Below are positions 50,951 to 59,197 of a DNA stretch of 64,000 bases, piece after piece; the stretch's first letter is position 1, and each line of letters begins with the position of its first letter. The stretch covers positions 62,001 to 126,000 of the forward strand of contig JAXMBM010000012.1 in the NCBI GenBank assembly GCA_046349855.1. The letters are read 5' to 3'. The position numbers and the translations under genes are program-made. Source of the DNA: CAIXSC01 sp046349855 (lineage in GTDB: Bacteria; Planctomycetota; Planctomycetia; Pirellulales; Pirellulaceae). Under the pieces are notes generated by a model. It was given only the letters and a program-made list of their open reading frames with translations. It searched no databases and had not been told where the DNA came from.

Positions 50951-53737
50951 ATGAGACTCCCCGGCTTCGTCGACCGTTCCCACCGGCCCCGAGATGCGGT
51001 CAGGATGACCGTTCGAGTTGGGGCGCTGTTGTGGTCGGTCGCTCTGCTGGTGAATATCGTGTCGTGGGCTGCGGGGCAGACTCCACGTGCTGCCACTCCG
51101 CCGGAAGATCCGCCTGGAAGCATGTCCGTCGAGGAAGCTCGGCGACTCTTCCGTCGTCAGGTGCTGCCGCTCCTGCAGACCCGATGTCTGAGTTGCCATG
51201 GCACGGGTGGGCAGATCGAAGGTGGACTCGATCTGCGGAACCGAGGCAGTTTGCTGGCAGGCGGGGACTCGGGAGCCGCCATCGTCGTGGGACAGGCGGA
51301 TCAGAGTCTGTTGATTCGCGCGGTGCGCCGTGATGGCGACCTCCGCATGCCTCCCAAAGAGGCGGATCGTCTGGAGGGTCCCCAGGTCGAAATACTCGAG
51401 CGGTGGGTGAATGCAGGGGCACCTTGGCCCGAGGACGATGGGTCGCCGGGCCCAGCTGACGGGGAAATCACCGTGTCGACCACGCGTGGCTTGTCGGCCG
51501 ACTGGAATCAGCGTCGATATGCTCCGGCCGATGTGTGGGCCTATCGCCCGCTGACCCGGCCTCGCATCTCTCGGCCAGCCTCTCACCCCGTCGATGCGCT
51601 GCTGGCTGACGGACTGGCCGCCGCGGGTCTGGTGCCCGCCGGTCGGGCGACCGATACCACGCTGCTGCGCCGCCTCACACTGGATCTGACGGGCATCGTC
51701 CCGCTGCCGGACGAATCGCCGGAGGAGGTCGCGCCTGCTGTGGTTGGGAGTACTGACGAACCGTTCGACGCGCTGTGGCTGCGGCGGGTGGAACGATTAC
51801 TGGCCCATCCTCGCTATGGCGAACAGCAGGCGCGGTATTGGCTCGATGTCACACGGTATGCCGACAGCAGCGGGCTGTCGAACGACTATGAGCGTCCTCA
51901 CGCCTGGCGGTACCGGGACTATGTCGTGCGGAGTTTCCAGGCCGACAAACCGTACGATCGTTTCATCGTCGAACAACTCGCGGGCGATGAACTCGCGCCC
52001 GACGACCCCGAAAGCCAGATCGCCGTCGGTTTTCTGCGGATGGGACCGTGGGAGCATACGGCGATGAGTGTCGCGGCGCTGACGCGTCAGCAGTTCCTGG
52101 ATGACGTGACTCACAGTGTCGGGGTGACGTTTCTCGGCCAGTCGCTGCGCTGCGCTGCCTGCCACGATCACAAGTTCGATCCCATTCCGACTCGTGACTA
52201 TTACCGGTTGCAGGCCGTGTTTGCCCCAGTGCAGTTCACGGAGGTCGGTGTACCCTTTCTGCCAGTCGAGCCACAGCGCGGAGATCCGCGCGACGTGGAG
52301 CGGTGGCGGCGGCTGCTGGCGAGTGCCGAGGCGGAACGGCGGTCGCTGCCGCGCGATCCAGAGGGAAAGCTGGCGACGGTCGATGCGCGGAGTCGCGACA
52401 AGTTGCTACAGAAGCGAAGCGATTACCTCCGCCGGTCGCTCGCGCGGTACGAGCCGCGCGCGTTCAGCGTGTACTCCGGGCCGAATCGCGAGTACGCTTC
52501 GGCGGCATTGCAGCACGAACGGCCGGCGGCAACGCAGCGACAGGGGCCGGCTCCAGCGACACACATCCTGCTCGGGGGTTCGCTGGAAAGCACGGGGGAA
52601 TTGGTATCGCCGGGAGTTCTTTCGGCCGTCGACCACTCGAATGACGAGGTGGACCCGCAGCCCTGGAATCAGCTGCCGACGGCGCTTACCGGGCGACGGC
52701 TGGCGTTGGCGCGGTGGATCGCCGATCCGCGCAATACGCTGACCGCGCGGGTGATGGCCAATCGACTCTGGCAGCAGCATTTTGGCCGCGGAATTGTGGC
52801 GTCAGCGAATAACTTTGGCCGCACCGGGGCACGGCCGAGTCACCCTGAGTTGCTCGATTATCTGGCGCTTTGGCTGAGCGATCACGACTGGTCGCTGCAG
52901 TCGCTCCAGCGGCTGATCGTCACCTCCGAGGCGTATTGCCGGCGGAGCGATCCGGTGGACGAGGTGCAGGCAGGACAGCTGCGCGAGCGCGATCCACTGC
53001 TTACCCGGCTGGCCGTCTTTCCGCCGCGGCGACTGGCGGCCGAGGAGTTGCGGGACAGTTTGCTGGCGGTGACGGGCGAGTTGAATGGGGCGGCGGGCGG
53101 TCCGCCGGCGGAACCGGAGATTCACTGGGAAGTAGCATTGCAACCCCGGCACATCATGGGATCGGTAGCACCCGCGTATCAGCCGGCGCCGCGGCCGGCG
53201 GCGCGACATCGCCGCACGATCTACACGCTGCGCCTGCGGACGCTGCCCGATCCGCTGCTGGAAGTGTTCAACCGCCCGGGGCCCGACCTGTCGTGCGATG
53301 TCCGCGAGTCAACGCTGGTCGCACCTCAGGCACTCACGCTCTTCAACGGGCAATTTGTGCACGACCGGGCGCTCGCCCTGGCCGGGCGACTGGAGCGCGA
53401 GGCAGCGTCGGCCGGCGCTCGGCTGACATGGGTCTTTCAGCGGCTGTTGCTGCGAGCACCGAGTGCCGCGGAACGCGTGGCGTGCTGGGAGCATGTCGAG
53501 CGGCAGAGCGTCTTTCACGGGCAACAGCGGCGGGAGCGCCGCGTGGTTCCGACGCGTGTGCAGCGCGAGATGGTCGAGGAACTGACGGGTGAGATGTTTC
53601 GCTGGGAAGAAGAGCTGGATCGGCTGCGGGAGTATCAGGCCGACCTGCAACCCTGGGAAGTGGGACCCGAGACGCGCGCGTGGGCCGATCTGTGCCTGGT
53701 GCTGATGAACTCCAGCGAGTTCTTGTGGATACGTTGA
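50951..53737 (+). CDS. Planctomycete cytochrome-c protein (DUF1549/DUF1553, PSD1-type)
   Basis: A 928-residue exported protein (ATG 50951; ATG 51005 is a possible alternative directly before the signal peptide TVRVGALLWSVALLVNIVSWAAG). The haem motif CLSCH lies at 79-83, then the PSCyt1 region (DLRMPPKEADRLEGPQ). DUF1549 has DTTLLRRLTLDLTGIVPLPD and HPRYGEQQARYWLDVTRYAD. A second CxxCH is in CAACHDHKFDPI. DUF1553 has GRRLALARWIADPRNTLTAR, VMANRLWQQHFGRGIV and SEAYCRRSD. Most members are next to a DUF1501 gene; here a tRNA/rRNA methyltransferase gene follows by 10 bases. Confidence 0.92.
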   Translation: MRLPGFVDRSHRPRDAVRMTVRVGALLWSVALLVNIVSWAAGQTPRAATPPEDPPGSMSVEEARRLFRRQVLPLLQTRCLSCHGTGGQIEGGLDLRNRGSLLAGGDSGAAIVVGQADQSLLIRAVRRDGDLRMPPKEADRLEGPQVEILERWVNAGAPWPEDDGSPGPADGEITVSTTRGLSADWNQRRYAPADVWAYRPLTRPRISRPASHPVDALLADGLAAAGLVPAGRATDTTLLRRLTLDLTGIVPLPDESPEEVAPAVVGSTDEPFDALWLRRVERLLAHPRYGEQQARYWLDVTRYADSSGLSNDYERPHAWRYRDYVVRSFQADKPYDRFIVEQLAGDELAPDDPESQIAVGFLRMGPWEHTAMSVAALTRQQFLDDVTHSVGVTFLGQSLRCAACHDHKFDPIPTRDYYRLQAVFAPVQFTEVGVPFLPVEPQRGDPRDVERWRRLLASAEAERRSLPRDPEGKLATVDARSRDKLLQKRSDYLRRSLARYEPRAFSVYSGPNREYASAALQHERPAATQRQGPAPATHILLGGSLESTGELVSPGVLSAVDHSNDEVDPQPWNQLPTALTGRRLALARWIADPRNTLTARVMANRLWQQHFGRGIVASANNFGRTGARPSHPELLDYLALWLSDHDWSLQSLQRLIVTSEAYCRRSDPVDEVQAGQLRERDPLLTRLAVFPPRRLAAEELRDSLLAVTGELNGAAGGPPAEPEIHWEVALQPRHIMGSVAPAYQPAPRPAARHRRTIYTLRLRTLPDPLLEVFNRPGPDLSCDVRESTLVAPQALTLFNGQFVHDRALALAGRLEREAASAGARLTWVFQRLLLRAPSAAERVACWEHVERQSVFHGQQRRERRVVPTRVQREMVEELTGEMFRWEEELDRLREYQADLQPWEVGPETRAWADLCLVLMNSSEFLWIR

Positions 53738-53747
53738 GGGAGCCGAG

Positions 53748-54248
53748 ATGACAGAATTCGAACATATTCGCCACAAGCCGCCGCTGGAGCTGGAGCGTCC
53801 GCGGGAACTGGTTGTGGCGTGTGCGCCGTTGCGGAGCAACGTCAATCTGTCGCGGATCGTGCGGACGGCCGGCTGTTGTGGTTTGCGGCGTGTGATCGCC
53901 TGTGGTCGGCCGCGTGTGGATCGGGAAATCGCGCGCGACGGAGCGGAGGTGGTGGAGTTGGAGACACACCGCAGTCTTCCACCGGTTCTCAAGGAGCTCC
54001 GCACAGCCGGCTATCGCCTGGTGGGGCTGGAACAGACGACGGGATCGGTGAGTCTCCACGAGTTTCGCTTTGAGCGGCGAACGGCGCTGGTGGTGGGAAA
54101 CGAGCGGCACGGTCTGGAGCCCGACGTGCTCGCGCTGCTCGACCAGACGGTAGAGATTCCCGTCTGGGGAAGACCGTTCAGCTACAACGTGGCGTCGGCG
54201 ACGGACATGGCATTGTACGAGTACTGTCGGCAGTTTCCCTGCGGCTAG
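53748..54248 (+). CDS. TrmH/SpoU-type RNA 2'-O-methyltransferase
   Basis: A 166-residue SPOUT methyltransferase without the N-terminal substrate-binding domain. Motif 1 has NVNLSRIVRTAGCCGLRRVI, motif 2 TALVVGNERHGLEPDVL and motif 3 VEIPVWGRPFSYNVASATDM, which form the trefoil-knot SAM site. The family methylates tRNA (TrmH/TrmL) or rRNA; its target is open. It starts ten bases after the cytochrome gene and is probably cotranscribed, although the functions seem unrelated. Confidence 0.9.
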   Translation: MTEFEHIRHKPPLELERPRELVVACAPLRSNVNLSRIVRTAGCCGLRRVIACGRPRVDREIARDGAEVVELETHRSLPPVLKELRTAGYRLVGLEQTTGSVSLHEFRFERRTALVVGNERHGLEPDVLALLDQTVEIPVWGRPFSYNVASATDMALYEYCRQFPCG

Positions 54249-54349
54249 TTGGGAAGCACCCGGCGCATCGCTCTTTCGTGCCCCGGTGCTTTCCGCCGAG
54301 CGCCTAGAGTGGGACGGTCATGCTCGGCGAGGCGGGGTGGGTGACGTTG

Positions 54350-55546
54350 TCAGCCGATGACGGCGGCGATGGCCGAGCACAGGGAGTCGATGTTGCCTTC
54401 GGTCATGCCGGCGACGTTGATGCGGCCGCCGTTGACGACGATGTACACGCCGTGCTTGGTACGCAGCTCGTCGACCTGGAGGGGCGTGAGTCCGGAGAAG
54501 GAGAACATGCCGCGTTGGCGACAGATGAAGGAAAAATCGCGGCCGGGCGACTTCTGTTTCATCGTGTCGACGAACAGCTGACGCATGCGGGCGATCCGTT
54601 GCCTCATTTCGGCGACTTCTCCTTCCCACTGGGAGCGGAGTGTGGCGTCGCCGAGCACGGTGGCGACGATGGCCGCGCCGTGGCACGGGGGATTGGAGTA
54701 GTTGACGCGGATGCAGACCTTGACGTGGCTGAGGGCGGCGTCGGCGGCTGCGGCCGAGGGAGCGACGACGGTGAGTGCTCCGACGCGTTCGTTGTAGAGC
54801 CCGAAGTTTTTGGAGAATGAGCTGCAGACCAGGAGTTCCTGGCCGGGGCGGGCCAGTTCGCGGAGCCCCGCTGCGTCTTCGGCGAGGCCCGCGCCGAAGC
54901 CCTGGTAGGCGAAATCGACGAGCGGCAGGAGGCCGCGGCGTTGGACCACGTCGGCGATCTGGCGCCACTGTTCGGGCGAAGGATCGATTCCGGTTGGATT
55001 ATGGCAGCCGGCGTGGAGGCAGATGGCATCCCCCGCTGGGATGGCTTCGAGGGCGGCGAGCAAGCCGGGGAAGTCGAGTCCCTGGCCGGCGGTGTCGATG
55101 TAGGCGTACGAGTCGACGGGGAGGCCGGCCGAGGAGAAGATGTTGAGGTGATTGTCCCAGGTAGGTTTGCTGAACCAGACTTTGGCGACGGGGAGCTTGC
55201 GTTTGATAAAGTCGGCGGCGACGCGGAGGGCGCCGGTGCCGCCGGGGGTATGGGCCGTCACGGCCCGTCCGCTGGTCACGATCTCATGGTTGGTTCCGAA
55301 CAACAATTCGCGGACGAGTTTGCCGTAGGCGGGGGAGCCTTCGATGGGCAGGTAACTTTTGTTGGACTCGGATTCGAGCAACCGCCGTTCGGCTTCTTTT
55401 ACGCACTGCAGGATGGGCGTATTTCCGGCCGCATCCTTGTAGACTCCGACGCTGAGGTTGACTTTGTGAGGATGGGAATCCTTGCGGAAGGCGTCGTTGA
55501 GTCCCAGGATGGGGTCAGGGGGGGCGACGGTCAACGCTTCAAACAT
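54350..55546 (-). CDS. Class I aspartate/aromatic amino-acid aminotransferase
   Basis: A 398-residue PLP-dependent enzyme of fold type I, subfamily Ialpha/aspartate type. The ATG at 55546 gives MFEALTVAPPDPILGLNDAF, the usual N-terminus. Motifs: KVNLSVGVYKDAAGNTPILQ, HTPGGTGALRVAADFI, LHAGCHNPTGIDPS (N of the PLP site), VDFAYQGFG and the Schiff-base lysine in CSSFSKNFGLYNERVG. The arginine for the substrate carboxylate is near the C-terminus (VYIVVNGGRINVAGM). The substrate is aspartate, or tyrosine/phenylalanine. Divergent from the inositol-phosphate synthase gene, 271 bases apart. Confidence 0.92.
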   Translation of the reverse strand: MFEALTVAPPDPILGLNDAFRKDSHPHKVNLSVGVYKDAAGNTPILQCVKEAERRLLESESNKSYLPIEGSPAYGKLVRELLFGTNHEIVTSGRAVTAHTPGGTGALRVAADFIKRKLPVAKVWFSKPTWDNHLNIFSSAGLPVDSYAYIDTAGQGLDFPGLLAALEAIPAGDAICLHAGCHNPTGIDPSPEQWRQIADVVQRRGLLPLVDFAYQGFGAGLAEDAAGLRELARPGQELLVCSSFSKNFGLYNERVGALTVVAPSAAAADAALSHVKVCIRVNYSNPPCHGAAIVATVLGDATLRSQWEGEVAEMRQRIARMRQLFVDTMKQKSPGRDFSFICRQRGMFSFSGLTPLQVDELRTKHGVYIVVNGGRINVAGMTEGNIDSLCSAIAAVIG

Positions 55547-55817
55547 GGGAGCAGCTCCTGCGGAAGGCCGTACCGGCAACGCGTGGTAGGGCGACGGGTC
55601 GAGGGAACGCGGGGGCGTGGGTCAGGATCGGTGGAGACTTGGGAATGGACGGGGTGGCGGCGCGCTGAGGGGCGTCGTCCGCGGGGAGATCGATTCAAAT
55701 TGCGGCGCGGCGCTTTACAGCGGTGCGTCGAACAATCATGCTAGCTGCGCGGTTGCCTTCCAGGTAGGCCCCGGCTTTTCCTCTCCCGATCCTTCCACAG
55801 TAGATTTTCAGCGAATC

Positions 55818-57038
55818 ATGGCGCGCAGGCGGACTGGTGTTTGGCTTATCGGGGCGAAGGGTGGAGTGGCCACTACCGCCATTGTCGGTCTGGTGGCGTT
55901 GCGGAAGGGTCTGACCGGAGACCAGGGGCTCGTGACGCAGCTCCCCCTCTTCCAGGGAATCGATTTGATTCCGTGGCGCGATCTGGTGGTGGGCGGCCAC
56001 GAGATTCGGAGTACGACTTTGTATGAGGAGGCGATGAAGCTGCATCGGGAGAGCCGTGCGCTCGACGATCAGCTGATTGCCCGTTGCAAGTCGGAGCTCG
56101 ACCGGATCGATCGGCAGATCGTACCGGGTTCGCTGCTCAATGTGGGCCCGACGATCGAGAAGTTTGCGGATGATGAGCTGCGGGCGCGGGCCGAGACGCC
56201 GCGAGAGGCGATTCGGCGGCTGCAGCAGGACTTGCAGCACTTCCGCGAGAGTCAGCAGCTGGATTCGGTGGTGGTGGTCAACGTCGCCTCGACGGAACCG
56301 CCGGTCGATGAGAGTCTGATTCCGAGTCGCTGGAAGGAGTTGGACAAGCTGCTGGACAAGCCAGCGCGCAAGTGCCCGTTGCCGGCCAGTTCTCTGTATG
56401 CGATTGCGGCGCTCGACCTGGGTCTGCCGTACGTCAATTTCACTCCGTCGCTGGGGTCGGCGCCGGCCGCTCTGGGTGAATTGGCCTGGGAGCGGGGAGC
56501 CTGCCATATGGGCCATGATGGCAAGACGGGCGAAACGCTTATGAAGAGCGTGTTGGCGCCGATGTTTTCCCAGCGCAACCTGCAGGTGTTGAGCTGGGTG
56601 GGGCACAACATCTTTGGCAACATGGACGGCAAGGTTCTGGACGATCCGGCTAATAAGCGGACGAAGGTGCGGAGCAAGGATCGATTGCTGCATCAGATCC
56701 TGGGGTACAGTCCGCAGACGCTGGTGAGCATCGAGTACATCGAGAGTCTGGGGGACTGGAAGACGGCCTGGGATCACATCCACTTTCGCGGATTCCTTGG
56801 GACTCCGATGGTGCTGACGTTCACCTGGCAGGGTTGCGATTCCCTGTTGGCTGCTCCACTGGTACTCGATCTGGTGCGGCTTACGGAACTCGCACAGCGG
56901 CGCGGTGAACGTGGCTTGCTGACGTGGATGGCGAGTTTCTTTAAGAGTCCGTTGGGGACGACGGAACATAATTTTGTCCGTCAGTTCCAGGCACTCGAAG
57001 CGTGGGTGGCTGGAGTCCGCGAGAAAGGCTCGGCGTAA
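55818..57038 (+). CDS. ino1: Myo-inositol-1-phosphate synthase
   Basis: A 406-residue cytoplasmic enzyme that turns glucose-6-phosphate into inositol-1-phosphate in an NAD-dependent cyclisation, the first step to phosphatidylinositol-type lipids. The ATG at 55818 starts the Rossmann domain (VWLIGAKGGVATTAIVGLVA). Further landmarks are WRDLVVGGHEIRSTTLYEEA, VNVASTEPPVD, YVNFTPSLGSAPAALGELA and HMGHDGKTGETLMKSVLAPM (the catalytic lysines), with NMDGKVLDDPANKRTKVRSK. Length is as expected for the bacterial/archaeal form. Bacterial cases are uncommon outside Actinobacteria but known in planctomycetes. Confidence 0.9.
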   Translation: MARRRTGVWLIGAKGGVATTAIVGLVALRKGLTGDQGLVTQLPLFQGIDLIPWRDLVVGGHEIRSTTLYEEAMKLHRESRALDDQLIARCKSELDRIDRQIVPGSLLNVGPTIEKFADDELRARAETPREAIRRLQQDLQHFRESQQLDSVVVVNVASTEPPVDESLIPSRWKELDKLLDKPARKCPLPASSLYAIAALDLGLPYVNFTPSLGSAPAALGELAWERGACHMGHDGKTGETLMKSVLAPMFSQRNLQVLSWVGHNIFGNMDGKVLDDPANKRTKVRSKDRLLHQILGYSPQTLVSIEYIESLGDWKTAWDHIHFRGFLGTPMVLTFTWQGCDSLLAAPLVLDLVRLTELAQRRGERGLLTWMASFFKSPLGTTEHNFVRQFQALEAWVAGVREKGSA

Positions 57039-57286
57039 GCGCCACGGATTTCGCACTGCGAATTCTGCACTTCTGGGATGGCACCGCGGGAATTCGCACC
57101 GCTGAGTGTCGATCGGCTCCAGAGGAGTAGTCGATACACGCCGCGGGGAGGGCGGTGGTCGTCGTCTCGGGACAACAAACCGGGACGGAGCGCTCGCTGA
57201 AATCTTGGCGTAGCGGGATTGAGACATCCTCCTGGATGGCGTGTCAGGTTTCCGTTCAAGTTTCTTTCTCGGGAGGATTCCTTCCG

Positions 57287-57480
57287 ATGGCTGACTTCAA
57301 CCCCAAGGACACCGGTTGGGCCGCGATTTTCCATCAGCACGGCAATGCGGTTGAGTAGCCTGAGCAGTTGACGAAGAAGTGGTGGGAAAAGAGGAAAGGG
57401 ACGCTGGCCAAGATCAAAGGGTGGAATTTCAGGGAGGGTTGGGAATCGCCGAGTTGCGCAAAATGGTGGCCGACGCGTTT
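57287..57480 (+). pseudogene. Small gene broken by an amber codon and a frame change
   Basis: A GGGAGGA site and ATG at 57287 open MADFNPKDTGWAAIFHQHGN, then TAG at 57356, after which the frame continues PEQLTKKWWEKRKGTLAKIK. A shift follows and another frame reads GIAELRKMVADAFRQV. The pieces look like one small helical protein (about 65-70 residues). The family is only faintly recognisable to me, and I assign no function. The rest of 57039-57881 shows nothing else. Confidence 0.4.
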
Positions 57481-57881
57481 CGGCAGGTGAGGCCTTCAAA
57501 CTTAGACTGTCTTGATTTCCTGGCTCTAGACTGTCTATCACTGAACGACTGGGCGTAAAAACACAGGGCCTGGGGCACGCACGCAAAATGGGATAGATGA
57601 GGGTCTCCGATCCGGCCCGTGTCTCCCGCTCGGACACGCCAGCATCGCTTCGATCAAGCCCCAGCCCGCCAAATCCGAGCCGCTCGGCGCGCACCCCGAA
57701 CCCTGAGCCCCCCTGTCGGCGCTCAAAAACAGACCGGCTTCAACATTGAATCGCCTGAACGGGTGGTGCTCTACAGATGAATGGGTAGGTCCGAGGCCGG
57801 CCCCGCTGCCGTTCGGCCACCAAGCCCTCAGCGGATACGCTCAACTTCCTGCCCGTCTCCCCACCCGTTTCCCCGCTCGAT

Positions 57882-58916
57882 TCAGGGGCGATCCGGCCGT
57901 CGCTCCGACGCCCGACGTGCCTCACGCCGTAACGCCTCGGCCTTCTCCGCGATCCGTGCAAATCGCTTCGCCGCCCGCTTCGACGCCTCCGCCCAACGCT
58001 CCCGGTCCAATCCCAGCCGCTCCAAAATCGGTGGCAGCTCCGCCGGAATCACTCCCCGCTTCCCCGCCACCTCCTGCCGACCACACTCGTCCAGCAACTC
58101 CAGGTACGGGTCCAGCCGGATCGTCAAGAATCCCTTGTTCGACGCCCGACGACCCGCTCCCACCCCGTCGTAGTCATCCCCTCGACCCACAGCGGTGCCA
58201 TCCAGCCGAGCACCGACGCGTCAGCTGCTCCTTCAGGTTGAACTCCGGACCCACCCCCGACGCCGCTCGCAACGCCTGCTCCTCCTGCCGATCCTCGATC
58301 CGATCGCAGGCCGCCGTGTACCGCGAGTCCTCCGGCGTCAACGCCAGCCCCGCGCGCACCGGATTCAGGTTCACGTACAGACTCGCCAACAACGCCTCTT
58401 CGTTGTTCTTCAGCCGCACACTCCCAAATCGCTCGCCGAAAAAATGCCCCGACACGTCGTCTTCCGCATTCGCCGCCCGGGCCAGCGGTTCGTTGAGCAT
58501 CAACATGAACCAGCTGATGTTGCTCAGCCGCCGACGCAGCTCAGCCATCCGCTTCTTGTCCCGCAGCAGCGCCTGCACACGCTTCTTCGCCGGCTCCCGC
58601 AGCAGCTCGAGCGCCCGCCGAGACAGCCGCAGCCACCGCCGGGCCACCTCTTCGTTCGACCAGCCATGCACTACCTCCGGCCGATTGCGCAGGATCACGT
58701 GCAGATGATTGTCCATCACCGTATGGTCGCAGACGTCCACAGAGAAAATGCTGGCCAGCGCCTCCAGCCGCTGCCGCACCCAATCCTGGCGGTGGCTGAT
58801 ATCCAGCCCCCCAGCTCCGTCCCCAACAGAAAGCTCCGCCGCACGCAGCGGCTGAAGCAGTGATACAAACCGACCGTCGAATGATCGATCAGGTCCCGTC
58901 GACGATTCCAGGGCAT
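57882..58916 (-). pseudogene. Y1-type (REP-associated/planctomycete) transposase, frameshifted
   Basis: Starting at the ATG at 58916 one frame reads MPWNRRRDLIDHSTVGLYHC, then ends in the wrong phase after RRSFLLGTELGG. A second frame resumes at about 58790: QRLEALASIFSVDVCDHTVM, DNHLHVILRNRPEV, FGERFGSVRLKNNEEALLAS and LYVNLNPVRAG. A third (57882-58190) has RRASNKGFLTIRLDPYLELL and ECGRQEVAGKRG. Put together these are a complete transposase of the Y1/REP type with the catalytic HLH motif (NHLHVI). The first shift falls in a GGGGGG run. At least two, probably three, frame changes; inactive unless these are assembly errors. Confidence 0.75.
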
Positions 58917-59197
58917 CGTACGCCCCTTTCTCTCACCAGGGCGCCCCACGGATTCATAGTCTGGTGAAGATAGCCGCACTCTGGCAAGTGGTGACCGTCC
59001 CCCCCTATCGCTTCGAACTCAACTCACCTGGCCATAAGCCGAAAACTCACCTCTGGATCATCGCCTTCCCATCGTCCGGCCCCCCAACACGCGACCAGTC
59101 AAGAACCCGGGAAGCGACCGGGCACCGATCAATTGACCTAGGCTCCTGGCAACGGCTTCATTACAATTCCCACCCTCAATTTCAGGGGTGCCGGAGC

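Noticed and set aside
15085..57358. Three in-frame amber codons (15085, complement 17234, 57356) as a sign of TAG reassignment
   Set aside because: Well-supported genes here end in TAG (MgtC at 1240, lipoprotein at 23480, permease at 38332, sulfatase at 40630, 48013 gene at 48756). TAG is thus a normal stop, and all three interrupted genes look like accessory debris.
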